A stretch of 64,000 nt of DNA, from the NCBI GenBank assembly GCA_024235315.1, contig JACKMP010000008.1, positions 68,431 through 132,430 on the forward strand, in the 5' to 3' direction. Shown in pieces: positions 38,379 to 46,862 of this stretch (position 1 is its first letter; every line of letters starts with the position of its first letter). A program made the position numbers and the translations under genes. The notes beneath the pieces were generated by a model that worked only from the letters and a program-made list of their open reading frames with translations, had not been told where the DNA came from and did not search any database. Origin of the DNA: Chromatiaceae bacterium. Lineage in GTDB: Bacteria > Pseudomonadota > Gammaproteobacteria > Chromatiales > Chromatiaceae.

Positions 38379-38880
38379 CGACGCCGCCAAAACAAAAAAT
38401 AAAACCGTGGGGCCGCACCATGATGCTTCCCCGATTGGGCCACCACCGGGCCGCCACGACCGCAGTGTGCAACGCCCCCTCGCCACCCTGCCCGGGCCCG
38501 GCGGCAGTGACGATCAGCGTTGCGCGACCGGCCGTTGCCGGACGTAGCTGGGCGAAAGCGCGCAAGGATAACGCGGATTTCTGCCGCGTGCCGACATCTG
38601 ATTGTGAATCTCCATGTTTTTCAGATCTTTAACTATTTGACGACGAATCCGGCAGCGCGCCGGCCGCGACAATTGACACAGCGCAACTGCCGTCCAACGC
38701 ACCTCGCGGCCGGGAGGTGATTTGGGGCCGCTGTGATATAGTCGCGCGCAGCATTAAATTAGGAATTGCTGAATAAGGCATACAGGGGGCAGACGCGGCC
38801 ACTATAGCCGCGTCCCTGCCTTGTCCTGACGGTTCCTCATCGCTAACCAAGACAGAACGTCAAGATCCAGGGGGGACAGC
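38379..38880. other. Intergenic region between purK and prk
   Basis: These 502 bases separate the divergent purK and prk genes and contain no supported gene. The half next to purK is GC-rich. From about 38620 it turns AT-rich (TTTTTCAGATCTTTAACTA, then ATTAAATTAGGAATTGC), where the promoters are likely. A TATAGT at 38737-38742 is a candidate prk -10, but no good -35 is spaced from it. A strong hairpin occupies 38788-38820. Confidence 0.6.
38788..38820 (+). promoter_or_regulatory. Stem-loop in the prk leader
   Basis: GACGCGGC 38792-38799 pairs perfectly with GCCGCGTC 38807-38814 around the loop CACTATA, and GGCA 38788-38791 can extend the stem with TGCC 38817-38820. It lies 60 bp before the prk ATG. 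No T-run follows, so it is more likely an mRNA-stabilising or regulatory leader structure than a terminator. Confidence 0.45.
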
Positions 38881-39756
38881 ATGTCCAAACAACATCCCGT
38901 CGTTGCGGTTACCGGTTCATCCGGTGCCGGTACCACCACCGTCAAACGCGCTTTCGAGCACATCTTCATCCGCGAGGGCATCAACGCCGCAGTGGTCGAG
39001 GGCGACAGCTTCCATCGCTACGAGCGTGGTGAGATGAAGGTCAAGATGACCGAAGAGGGCCTGAGCCACTTCGGTCCGGAGGCAAACCGTTTCGATAAGC
39101 TCGAGGAGCTGTTCAAGACCTACGGCGAGACCGGTGCAGGCGAGAAGCGCTACTACCTGCACAACCAGGACGAGGCCAACGAGCACAACGCACGCCTGGG
39201 TACCGACAAGAAATCGGGCGAATTCACACCCTGGGAACCCATCCCCGAGGGTACTGATCTGCTGTTCTACGAGGGGCTGCACGGCCTTGCGGTGACGGAA
39301 CAGAACGATGTTGCCGCCCATGTGGATCTTGGCATTGGCGTGGTGCCGATCGTCAACCTCGAATGGATCCAGAAGATCCACCGTGACAGTGCAGAGCGCG
39401 GTTACTCGCCGGAAGCGATCGTGGAAACCATCATGCGTCGCATGCCGGACTACATCAACCACATCACCCCGCAGTTCTCGCGCACCGACATCAACTTTCA
39501 GCGTGTTTCGCTGGTGGACACGTCGAACCCGTTCATCGCGCGCGACATCCCGACGCCGGACGAGAGCTTCGTGGTCATCCGTTTCGCCAATCCGAAGAAG
39601 TTCAGCACCGACTTCCCTTATCTGCTGTCGATGATCAACGGCTCGTTCATGTCACGCCGTAACAGCATCGTGGTGCCGGGCGGCAAGATGGGCTTCGCAA
39701 TGGAAGTCATCTTTGGCCCGATCATCGACCAGATGATGGACGAGCGCGGTCTCTGA
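38881..39756 (+). CDS. prk: Phosphoribulokinase (proteobacterial type)
   Basis: Phosphoribulokinase phosphorylates ribulose-5-phosphate to ribulose-1,5-bisphosphate, the RuBisCO substrate, and with RuBisCO is unique to the Calvin cycle. The 291-residue product is the short, bacterial octameric type, with P-loop GSSGAGTTT (12-20), VEGDSFHRYERGEMK with the catalytic aspartate, and YEGLHGLAVTEQN. The site GGGGGGACAGC precedes the ATG. The gene lies 11 kb from the RuBisCO operon, beside a FIST-domain gene, not in a large cbb cluster. Allosteric control by NADH and AMP is known for the family. Confidence 0.97.
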   Translation: MSKQHPVVAVTGSSGAGTTTVKRAFEHIFIREGINAAVVEGDSFHRYERGEMKVKMTEEGLSHFGPEANRFDKLEELFKTYGETGAGEKRYYLHNQDEANEHNARLGTDKKSGEFTPWEPIPEGTDLLFYEGLHGLAVTEQNDVAAHVDLGIGVVPIVNLEWIQKIHRDSAERGYSPEAIVETIMRRMPDYINHITPQFSRTDINFQRVSLVDTSNPFIARDIPTPDESFVVIRFANPKKFSTDFPYLLSMINGSFMSRRNSIVVPGGKMGFAMEVIFGPIIDQMMDERGL

Positions 39757-39799
39757 GCCGCGGGTGGTGGCGGTCCGGCCGCCACCACCCGATTTCCCC

Positions 39800-40915
39800 G
39801 TGCGTACCTTTACCAGCATCCACAGCAGCGGCGCCGACTGGCGCGGCAACTGTGACCAGGTGCTGGCCGGGCTGCAGGGTGCCCCGCACGGAGAGCTGGC
39901 CTTTCTATACCTGGCCGATGAGCTTGCCGGCGATACCGACCGGATCGTCGACTACCTGCGCACCGGCAGCGGTATCGCGCATTGGGTCGGCTGCACAGGC
40001 ATGGGGCTGTGCAGCAGCGGACGCGAGACCTACGAAGTGCCCGCACTCGCGGTCCTGGCCACACCCTTTTGTGGTGAAGATTTCCGCATCATCCCTGGAT
40101 TCGATACCGATCCGCTCGAATGGCTCGAAGCCAGTCGGGACTGGCGCGAGCGCAACCTCGCGTCGGTCGCGGTGGTGCACGGCGACCCCGCGTGCACGGC
40201 GCTGCCGGAACTGCTGGTCAGTTTCAGCGAGCAGCTGCAGGGTGGTTTCCTGGTCGGCGGCATCGCCTCGGCGCAGAACCTGCCGGTGCAGGTCGCAGAT
40301 CGTGCCGAAGGCGGTGGGCTGTCGGGCGTGCTGTTCAGTGGCAAAGTGGCCATCAGCACCGGGCTCAGCCAGGGTTGCAGCCTGATCGGTCAAAGGCACA
40401 GGATCACTGCCTGTCAGCGAAATATCATCGAGACTATCGACGGGCGTCCGGCGCTGGACGTGTTCAAAGAGGATATCGGCGAGGTACTCGCGCGTGATCT
40501 GAGTCGTGTCGGCGGTTACATCTTCGTGGCGCTGCCGATTGCCGGCTCGGATACGGCCGACTACCTGGTGCGGAATCTCATCGGCATCGATCCGGACCGC
40601 GGACTGATTGCCATCGGCGACATGCCGCAGCCGGGCATGGAGGTCCAGTTCGCACGACGCGACGCCGAGACAGCGCGCGAAGACCTGGCGCAGACGATCG
40701 ATGCCCTGATGAAACGCCTGCCCGGAGAACCCCGCGGTGCCCTGTATCATTCCTGCCTGGGACGCGGCCGCAACCTGTTCGGCGACGACTCGGCCGAAAT
40801 GCGGCTGGTACAGGAACTGATCGGCGATGTGCCGCTGGCCGGCTTCTACGCCAACGGCGAGATCTCACACAACCGGCTGTACGGCTACACCGGGGTGTTG
40901 ACGCTGTTCAGCTGA
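39800..40915 (+). CDS. FIST-domain sensory protein
   Basis: The 371-residue product has a FIST N domain (about 1-200) and a FIST C domain (about 210-350). Telling segments are TGMGLCSSGRE, GGFLVGGIASAQ, GVLFSGKVAISTGLSQG and the C-terminal LYHSCLGRGRNLFGDDSAE with GFYANGEISHNRLYGYTGVL. FIST proteins are predicted small-ligand (possibly amino acid) sensors. There is no output domain, so it probably acts on another protein. I chose GTG 39800 (MRTFTSIHSSGADW); GTG 39764 is possible. It starts 43 bp after prk and may share its transcript. Confidence 0.85.
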   Translation: MRTFTSIHSSGADWRGNCDQVLAGLQGAPHGELAFLYLADELAGDTDRIVDYLRTGSGIAHWVGCTGMGLCSSGRETYEVPALAVLATPFCGEDFRIIPGFDTDPLEWLEASRDWRERNLASVAVVHGDPACTALPELLVSFSEQLQGGFLVGGIASAQNLPVQVADRAEGGGLSGVLFSGKVAISTGLSQGCSLIGQRHRITACQRNIIETIDGRPALDVFKEDIGEVLARDLSRVGGYIFVALPIAGSDTADYLVRNLIGIDPDRGLIAIGDMPQPGMEVQFARRDAETAREDLAQTIDALMKRLPGEPRGALYHSCLGRGRNLFGDDSAEMRLVQELIGDVPLAGFYANGEISHNRLYGYTGVLTLFS

Positions 40916-40940
40916 GCAACTCGTGCACGGCTTTCGCCGC

Positions 40941-42839
40941 TCAGGCACGTGCCGCATGTGTGCCCTGTTCCAGCGCGGCCAGCGCGGCGCCGATGCGTTG
41001 TTCGATCTGCGTCGGCGAAAGGCCGGCCATCTGCAGCTGTTCGGCCTGCGTTCCCTGCTCGATGAACCTGTCTGGCAGCCCCAGGTTGAGCACGCTGGCG
41101 ACAATGCCGGCCGCGTGCAGCAGTTCGTTCACCGCCGACCCGGCACCGCCCTGTACGACGTTTTCCTCGAGCGTCACCAGCAGACGGTGCCGCGCGGCCA
41201 GATCGAGCACCAGCGCCTCGTCCATCGGCTTGACGAAACGCATGTTGACCAGGGTCGCATCCAGGGCCTCGGCCACCGGCCGCGCCGCCTGCAGCAGGGT
41301 GCCGAACACCAGCAGCGCCACACCACCGCCCTGCCTGACCACGTCGCCCTTGGCCCAGGCCAGGATGTCCAAACCTTCGCCCGGCTCGGCACCGGCGCCG
41401 GTGCCGCGCGGATAACGGACCAGTGCCGGCCCGGGATGCTCGAAGGCGGTCTGCAGCATCAATCGGCACTCACGCTCGTCGGCCGGCGCCAGTATCGCCA
41501 TGTTGGGGATGCAACGCGCATAACTCAGATCGAAGCTGCCGGCATGCGTCGCACCGTCAGCGCCGACCTGACCGGCACGATCGACGGCAAAGGTCACATC
41601 GAGGTTCTGCAGCGCAACGTCGTGCAGCAACTGGTCATAGGCACGCTGCAGGAAGGTCGAGTAGATCGCGACGACCGGCTTGAGCCCGTCGCACGCCATG
41701 CCTGCCGCAAATGTCACCGCGTGTTGCTCGGCAATGCCGACATCGAAATACCGTCGGGGAAAACGGGCGGCAAACGCGACCAGGCCCGAGCCTTCACACA
41801 TCGCCGGCGTCACCGCCATCAGCCGCGGATCACGTTCACCGGCATCGCACACCCAGTCGGAAAAGACCTGGGTAAAGCTCTTGCCACCCCCCTTGGCCGC
41901 CATCTGGCCGGTGGATGGATTGAACGGCGTCACCCCGTGATAGACACAGGGATCACCCTCGGCCGGGGCATACCCCCGACCCTTGCGCGTCACCACGTGC
42001 AGGAATCGCGGGCCACGCATCAGCTTCATGTTACGCAAGGTGCTGACCAGCAGAGGCAGGTCGTGACCGTCGATCGGGCCTATGTAATTGAAGCCGAGTT
42101 CCTCGAACAGCGTACCGGGCATCACCATGCCCTTCATGTGTTCTTCCCAGCGATGCACCAGGTCCTTCATGCCAGGCAGACCGCTCAACACGTGCTTGCC
42201 ACCCTCGCGCACGCGGTTGTAGAAACGGCTCGACAGCACCCGAGCCAGGTAGTTGCTGATCGCCCCCACCGGCTGAGAGATCGACATGTCGTTGTCGTTC
42301 AGCACCACCAGCAGGTCGAGATCGAGCGCCCCGGCATGATTGAGCGCCTCGAAGGCCATACCGGCCGACAGGGCCCCGTCGCCGATCACCGCAATATGCT
42401 CGCGCTGCTCACCCGCCGCTTTCGCTGCCACCGCCATGCCCAGCGCCGCACTGATCGAGGTGCTGGAATGGCCGGCACCGAACGCGTCGTAGGCTGATTC
42501 GTCGCGCTTGAGGAAACCGGACAACCCGTCTTTCTGGCGCAGTGTCGACATGCGCTCGCGGCGCCCGGTGAGAATCTTGTGCGGATATGCCTGGTGACCG
42601 ACATCCCACACGAGGCGATCTTCCGGGGTGTTGAATACGTAGTGCAGGGCTACGGTCAGTTCCACCACACCGAGCCCTGCCGCCAGGTGCCCGCCGGTCT
42701 GTGAAACGGTATTGACCAGGAAACGCCGGACCTCCGACGCCAGGGCCGGCAGTTCTGCCGCCGCCAGCGCACGCAGGCCGCCCGGCGATTCGATCTCGTC
42801 GAGCAGCAGATAGGGCGCACCGGGTGGGGTGTAGGGCAT
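40941..42839 (-). CDS. dxs: 1-deoxy-D-xylulose-5-phosphate synthase
   Basis: Dxs condenses pyruvate and glyceraldehyde-3-phosphate with thiamine diphosphate, the first step of the MEP isoprenoid pathway. From ATG 42839 (MPYTPPGAPYLLLDEIESPG) the product is 632 residues. The TPP motif is GDGALSAGMAFEALNHAG ending in LNDNDMSIS, the histidine segment is FGAGHSSTSISAALG, and the transketolase C part has FDVGIAEQHAVTFAAGMA. The reading frame continues 60 codons upstream but this looks non-coding. It converges with the FIST gene and diverges from olsB. Confidence 0.97.
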   Translation of the reverse strand: MPYTPPGAPYLLLDEIESPGGLRALAAAELPALASEVRRFLVNTVSQTGGHLAAGLGVVELTVALHYVFNTPEDRLVWDVGHQAYPHKILTGRRERMSTLRQKDGLSGFLKRDESAYDAFGAGHSSTSISAALGMAVAAKAAGEQREHIAVIGDGALSAGMAFEALNHAGALDLDLLVVLNDNDMSISQPVGAISNYLARVLSSRFYNRVREGGKHVLSGLPGMKDLVHRWEEHMKGMVMPGTLFEELGFNYIGPIDGHDLPLLVSTLRNMKLMRGPRFLHVVTRKGRGYAPAEGDPCVYHGVTPFNPSTGQMAAKGGGKSFTQVFSDWVCDAGERDPRLMAVTPAMCEGSGLVAFAARFPRRYFDVGIAEQHAVTFAAGMACDGLKPVVAIYSTFLQRAYDQLLHDVALQNLDVTFAVDRAGQVGADGATHAGSFDLSYARCIPNMAILAPADERECRLMLQTAFEHPGPALVRYPRGTGAGAEPGEGLDILAWAKGDVVRQGGGVALLVFGTLLQAARPVAEALDATLVNMRFVKPMDEALVLDLAARHRLLVTLEENVVQGGAGSAVNELLHAAGIVASVLNLGLPDRFIEQGTQAEQLQMAGLSPTQIEQRIGAALAALEQGTHAARA

Positions 42840-43036
42840 TACGGGGACCAGGGCGAAAACCAACGGGTATTCTAGCGCACGCCGCGCCATATCCGTCCGG
42901 ATGTACCGTCGATCCAGGGGAAAATCGTGCGCCTTTGTCTTGATATTTTCACTATTGATCCCCCGGAAGTCACCGCCACAGACCCGCACCCGGCGCCCGA
43001 CACGGTGTGAATCCGCCACTGCAAACTATTCGTCAT

Positions 43037-43062
43037 CCGCATGACAAGGCAGTGTCATGCGG
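43037..43062. promoter_or_regulatory. Perfect inverted repeat upstream of olsB
   Basis: CCGCATGACA 43037-43046 and TGTCATGCGG 43053-43062 are exact reverse complements with a 6-bp loop. It lies 45 bp before olsB and within the dxs-olsB divergent gap (42840-43107, no other gene seen). It could be an operator or an mRNA hairpin. The half-site TGTCAT recalls one half of a Pho box, but the direct repeat expected for PhoB is missing. Confidence 0.5.
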
Positions 43063-43107
43063 CCTTCCTACGCTTGTCGCACCCGCTACCACCACACGGA
43101 TCCGACT

Positions 43108-43878
43108 ATGAGCGCCATACCCCAGCTCGCAGCCCGCCGCGCCAGAAACCGCCTGTACGTCGAACTGGCGACCACAATCGACGATATCCGTGCCTCCCAG
43201 GCGCTGCGCTATCAGGTATTCGCCGAAGAACTCGGTGCCACGGTCAAAGGCGCCGAACACGGTCACGACGAAGACGGCTATGACCCCTATTGCCAGCACC
43301 TGCTGGTGCGCGAGAGTGGCAGCGGCCGGATCGTGGGTTCGACCCGCCTGCTGCTCGACGGGCAGGCGCGCAAGGCCGGGGGCTTCTATTCCGCCAGCGA
43401 GTTTGACCTTGAACCAATCCTCGACCTGCCGGGACGTCGTCTCGAGGTCGGCCGCACCTGTATTGATCCGGCCTTTCGCCAGGGTGCGGCCATCGCCGTG
43501 CTGTGGTCCGGCATGGCCGAATTCGTGAAGAGCCACCAGGTCGACTGGCTGTTCGGTTGCGCCAGCATCGAGATGGACGACGGCGGCGTCGTTGCCCAGG
43601 CGATCATGAACCGCGTGCGTCAATATGCGTTGACCGATCCGGACTGTCGCGTGGTGCCGCACAGCCCCCTGCCCGCGCTGCCGGCAGGCGCTGAACACAC
43701 GGTCGCGGCACCACTGCCACCGCTGCTCAAGGCCTACTTCCGCCTCGGTGCCCGCGCCTGTGGCGAGCCCTGCTACGATCCGGCTTTCAACTGTGCGGAC
43801 ATACTGGTGCTAGTCAACGTGAAAGAGATCGATTCCTCCTATAGCCGACACTTCCTCGACCGAGTCATGAAGGGCTGA
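43108..43878 (+). CDS. olsB: L-ornithine N-acyltransferase OlsB
   Basis: OlsB is a GNAT-fold enzyme that transfers a 3-hydroxyacyl group from acyl carrier protein to ornithine, giving lyso-ornithine lipid. The 256-residue product begins MSAIPQLAARRARNRLYVEL and has ALRYQVFAEELGA, GSTRLLLDGQA, LEVGRTCIDPAFRQGAAIAVLW and LFGCASIEMDDGG, all typical of the OlsB/hemolysin-like acyltransferase family. The next gene, 3 bp away, is a PlsC-type acyltransferase, the expected OlsA partner. The two together predict phosphorus-free ornithine lipids. Other members of this broad family occur without OlsA, which would weaken the call, but here the pair is intact. Confidence 0.86.
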   Translation: MSAIPQLAARRARNRLYVELATTIDDIRASQALRYQVFAEELGATVKGAEHGHDEDGYDPYCQHLLVRESGSGRIVGSTRLLLDGQARKAGGFYSASEFDLEPILDLPGRRLEVGRTCIDPAFRQGAAIAVLWSGMAEFVKSHQVDWLFGCASIEMDDGGVVAQAIMNRVRQYALTDPDCRVVPHSPLPALPAGAEHTVAAPLPPLLKAYFRLGARACGEPCYDPAFNCADILVLVNVKEIDSSYSRHFLDRVMKG

Positions 43879-43881
43879 ACC

Positions 43882-44664
43882 ATGGGGGCGATCAGGATCG
43901 TATGGCGCAGCCTGAGGCTGACGGGGCACGTGCTATTCGGCCTGCTGCTCACACCTTTCATTCTGCACAGACACCCGGGCGGCATCCTCCGTACCCATCC
44001 CGTTGTCACCTCCTGGTGGCACAACCGCCTGACCGACATCCTCGGCGTCAGGGTCACGGTCTCCGGCTACCGACCGCGGCCACCGGCCTTGCTGGTCAGC
44101 AACCATGTGTCCTGGCTCGATATCATCATCCTCGGCGGTCTCACGCACACCGACTTTCTGTCCAAGGACGAGGTCCGTCGCTGGCCGCTGATCGGCTGGC
44201 TGGCCGCGCGCGCCGGGACCCTGTTCATCCGCCGCGGCGATGGTCAGGCCGGCGCCGTCAGCGCCCAGATCGCACAACGCCTGCGTGAGCAGGGCCTGCT
44301 GACGCTGTTTCCCGAAGGCACGACCACCGACGGACGCGAGGTCCGGCCGTTCTTCTCACGCCTGTTCGCTGCCGCGGTGGATACCGGGACGGACGTGGTC
44401 CCGGTCGCGCTGCGCTACCACATCGGTGGTGGCTTCGACCCGGTCGCACCCTACACCGGCAGCCAGTCGCTGGCACAGAACCTGCGCGGCCTGTTGCAGC
44501 GTGAACGGACCGAGGTACACGTGGTGTTCACCCAACCGATCGTGTTGCAGGGTCACTCGCGCAAGGAAGTCGCCGAACTGGCGCGCAATGCGATCGTCCA
44601 TGCGCTCAAAAGTCCGGAGCAGATACCCCTGACCCAGCACAGGCCGATCAGGGCCGCGGGATGA
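43882..44664 (+). CDS. olsA: Lyso-ornithine lipid O-acyltransferase OlsA (PlsC family)
   Basis: This 260-residue membrane acyltransferase has the two catalytic boxes of the PlsC family, H75-VSWL-D80 in LLVSNHVSWLD and LTLFPEGTTTDG near 140-149. It has an N-terminal hydrophobic segment (about 12-28). In the context of olsB it should add the second acyl chain to lyso-ornithine lipid. A 1-acylglycerol-3-phosphate acyltransferase activity is the alternative and dual activity is known. It starts 3 bp after olsB. Confidence 0.85.
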   Translation: MGAIRIVWRSLRLTGHVLFGLLLTPFILHRHPGGILRTHPVVTSWWHNRLTDILGVRVTVSGYRPRPPALLVSNHVSWLDIIILGGLTHTDFLSKDEVRRWPLIGWLAARAGTLFIRRGDGQAGAVSAQIAQRLREQGLLTLFPEGTTTDGREVRPFFSRLFAAAVDTGTDVVPVALRYHIGGGFDPVAPYTGSQSLAQNLRGLLQRERTEVHVVFTQPIVLQGHSRKEVAELARNAIVHALKSPEQIPLTQHRPIRAAG

Positions 44665-44710
44665 ACCGGCGCCGGCGGCGGTTGACAACAATCCGACCGC
44701 GACAGTTCAC

Positions 44711-45892
44711 ATGAATATTCTGCTCGTCACCGAGACCTACCCGCCCGAGATCAATGGCGTAGCACGCACGCTGGCGCAGATGGCGGAAGGCCTGGCGAGG
44801 CTGGGCCATGCGATCACCCTGGTATGTCCGGCGCATTCCGCGCGGCGCAGCGGGGGGAACGCTTTCGGTCAGGCGGCGGTGCAGATCCGCCAGGTGCGCG
44901 GCCTTCCCCTCCCGGGTTACCCAGGCCTGCAGATCGGTCTGCCCGCACGCCGGCTGATAAGCGACCTGATCGAGCAGCGACAGATCGACACGGCCTACAT
45001 CGCCACCGAAGGACCGCTGGGCCACTCCGCGCTGCGTGCCTGCGAGAGGTGCGCGGTACCGGCGCTGACCGGGATGCACACCAATTTCCACCAGTACAGC
45101 GCGCACTACGGCGCAGGTGTCCTAGGCCCCTTGCTGCTGCGTTATCTGCGACGCTTCCACAACCGTGCCGCAGGCACACTGGTGCCGACCAGGGTACTGG
45201 CCGTCGAACTGGCAGAGGCCGGGTTCGCAAGGCTGCATGCCTGGCCACGCGGCGTGCACACCGAGCTGTTCTCACCGCAACGCAGGGACGATGCACTGCG
45301 CACCGCATGGGGACTCAGGCCCGATGACATCGCGGTGATGTATGTCGGTCGTCTCGCCCCCGAGAAGAACCTGGATACCGCGTTTCGAGCGTTCAACGCG
45401 ATCAAGTCCGCGCGCCCGGACGCACGCTTCATCCTCGTGGGCAGCGGTCCCGCGGAACAGTCGCTGCGCGAGGCCCACCCGGATGCAGTCTTCACTGGTG
45501 CGAAGGAAGGCGAGGAACTGGCCGGCCACTACGCCAGCGGTGACCTGTTCCTGTTCCCCAGCGAGACCGAGACCTTCGGTAACGTCACCCTCGAGGCCAT
45601 GGCGAGCGGCCTGGCGGTGGTCGCATTCGACCTCGCCGCTGCCCATGAATTGATCCTGCACGGGCACAACGGCATGCTCGCTACGCCAGGCCTGCCGACC
45701 GCTTTCACCGACCAGGCGGTACGCTGCGCCACCGAGCCCGGGTTGCAGCGGAAACTTAAGCGTCACGCGCGCGAAACCGCTCTGCAACAGGACTGGCCCA
45801 GACTCATCGTCAGGTTGGAACAACTGTTTCTCGCATTGATCGAGGAGCGACCTGGCGATGACTTTGAAGGCACTGTTGAATCAACTGAATGA
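44711..45892 (+). CDS. GT4-family glycosyltransferase, SqdX/MgtA-like
   Basis: The 393-residue GT-B enzyme has an N-terminal acceptor domain starting MNILLVTETYPPEINGVARTLA and a GT4 donor domain with YVGRLAPEKNLDTAF and FLFPSETETFGNVTLEAMASG, which holds the retaining E-x7-E motif. The hinge motif RGVHTELFSP recalls SqdX and MgtA-type lipid glycosyltransferases (RGVDTELF). It therefore may glycosylate diacylglycerol or a related lipid, but the acceptor is not proven. It follows olsA by 46 bp and overlaps the PAP2 gene by 35 bp. Confidence 0.85.
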   Translation: MNILLVTETYPPEINGVARTLAQMAEGLARLGHAITLVCPAHSARRSGGNAFGQAAVQIRQVRGLPLPGYPGLQIGLPARRLISDLIEQRQIDTAYIATEGPLGHSALRACERCAVPALTGMHTNFHQYSAHYGAGVLGPLLLRYLRRFHNRAAGTLVPTRVLAVELAEAGFARLHAWPRGVHTELFSPQRRDDALRTAWGLRPDDIAVMYVGRLAPEKNLDTAFRAFNAIKSARPDARFILVGSGPAEQSLREAHPDAVFTGAKEGEELAGHYASGDLFLFPSETETFGNVTLEAMASGLAVVAFDLAAAHELILHGHNGMLATPGLPTAFTDQAVRCATEPGLQRKLKRHARETALQQDWPRLIVRLEQLFLALIEERPGDDFEGTVESTE

Positions 45893-46391
45893 CCTTGAGG
45901 CGCCGATCTGCCGCGCCCTCAGCCGGCATGGCGAGACGCTTGAGACGCAACGCTTCTTCGGCATCGTGAGCCGTCTCGGTGACGGCGTGTTCTGGTACCT
46001 GATCATATTGATGCTGCCCGCTCTCTTTGGCCATGCCGGCATCACCGCCGCCGCCCAGATGCTGGCAGTTGGGATGGCATCGTTGCTGATCTACAAGCTG
46101 CTCAAAAAGCTGACCGGGCGGCTGCGTCCCTGCGACCAGTTCACCGATGTCGGCCGCCATGCGCCGATGCTCGATATGTACAGCTTCCCTTCCGGACACA
46201 CGATGCACGCGGTCGGCTTCACCGCGGTCCTGCTCGGGCACTTTCCCGCGTTCGGCGTGCTGATCACCCCCTTCGTCTTTCTCGTCGCGTCATCGCGTAT
46301 CGTGCTGGGCCTGCACTATCCAAGCGACGTGGTCGTCGGAGCGCTGATCGGCGGTTCAGTGGCATCGGTGAGCTTCTTGCTGGTGGCTTGA
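45858..46391 (+). CDS. PAP2-family membrane phosphatase
   Basis: This 177-residue integral membrane phosphatase carries all three PAP2 motifs: KKLTGRLRP (83-91), FPSGHT (PSGH 111-114) and SRIVLGLHYPSD near 145-156. Substrates in the family include phosphatidic acid and undecaprenyl pyrophosphate. The ATG lies inside the end of the glycosyltransferase gene, so the two are coupled. GAGGAG about ten bases upstream is the likely ribosome site. With the preceding genes it could supply diacylglycerol as acceptor by dephosphorylating phosphatidic acid. Confidence 0.9.
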   Translation: MTLKALLNQLNDLEAPICRALSRHGETLETQRFFGIVSRLGDGVFWYLIILMLPALFGHAGITAAAQMLAVGMASLLIYKLLKKLTGRLRPCDQFTDVGRHAPMLDMYSFPSGHTMHAVGFTAVLLGHFPAFGVLITPFVFLVASSRIVLGLHYPSDVVVGALIGGSVASVSFLLVA

Positions 46392-46440
46392 GACGGGTTT
46401 TTTTCGGCTTGGATGGGGTTTGATTCGCGCGGTGACGCGG

Positions 46441-46785
46441 ACCCGATTTTGATAGCGCTGGGCGCAGCGCACCCGCGTTCATTTCTTTTGCTTGCCCAAA
46501 AGAAACGAACCAAAGAAAAGGGCACCCGAAGACTTGCCCCTCGCCGGTGGCGAGGGGTTCCCTGCGCTTCTCGGCCCAGACCGGCGCTGCGGAACTCGCG
46601 ATCTCCGATCGCTCAGACAGTCCTCGCTTCTCCCGGTCCGGTCCTGCGATGCTCGGCGGCGTCAACGGGGCTGGGGTGTGCTCCCTGACCAAGCCTTGGG
46701 GTGCCTTTTCTTCTGGTTACTCTTCTTTGGGCAAGCAAAGAAGAGTAACGCTGGCGCGCTGAGCCCAGCGCTTTCAAATCCCATC
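46441..46785. mobile_element. Palindromic MITE-like element, non-coding
   Basis: The gap between the PAP2 gene and the FAD oxidoreductase holds an element of about 345 bp with imperfect inverted arms of roughly 85 bp. Each arm contains GATTTTGATAGCGCTGGGC-like sequence, then a hairpin around CTTGCC, then AGAAAAGGGCACCC-like sequence. The left hairpin pairs TTTCTTTTG 46482-46490 with CAAAAGAAA 46497-46505. The right is perfect over 14 bp, 46716-46729 with 46736-46749. The centre has a third stem, CCCCTCGCC 46537-46545 with GGCGAGGGG 46549-46557. No transposase is encoded, and the short reading frames inside are repeats, not genes. I believe similar elements recur in other gammaproteobacterial genomes. 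Confidence 0.65.
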
Positions 46786-46862
46786 CCGCGCGACAGCGCC
46801 AACACCCAACACCCACAACCACGATCCACGCCAACAACCCGCGACCATGCGAAAATCCCCGC

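Noticed and set aside
42990..43025. Cobalamin riboswitch-like string (GGTGTGAATCCG followed by CCACTG) upstream of olsB
   Set aside because: The order recalls part of the riboswitch core, but the internal CCCGC segment and the downstream AGCCAGGAGACC box are missing and no cobalamin gene follows, so it is probably chance.
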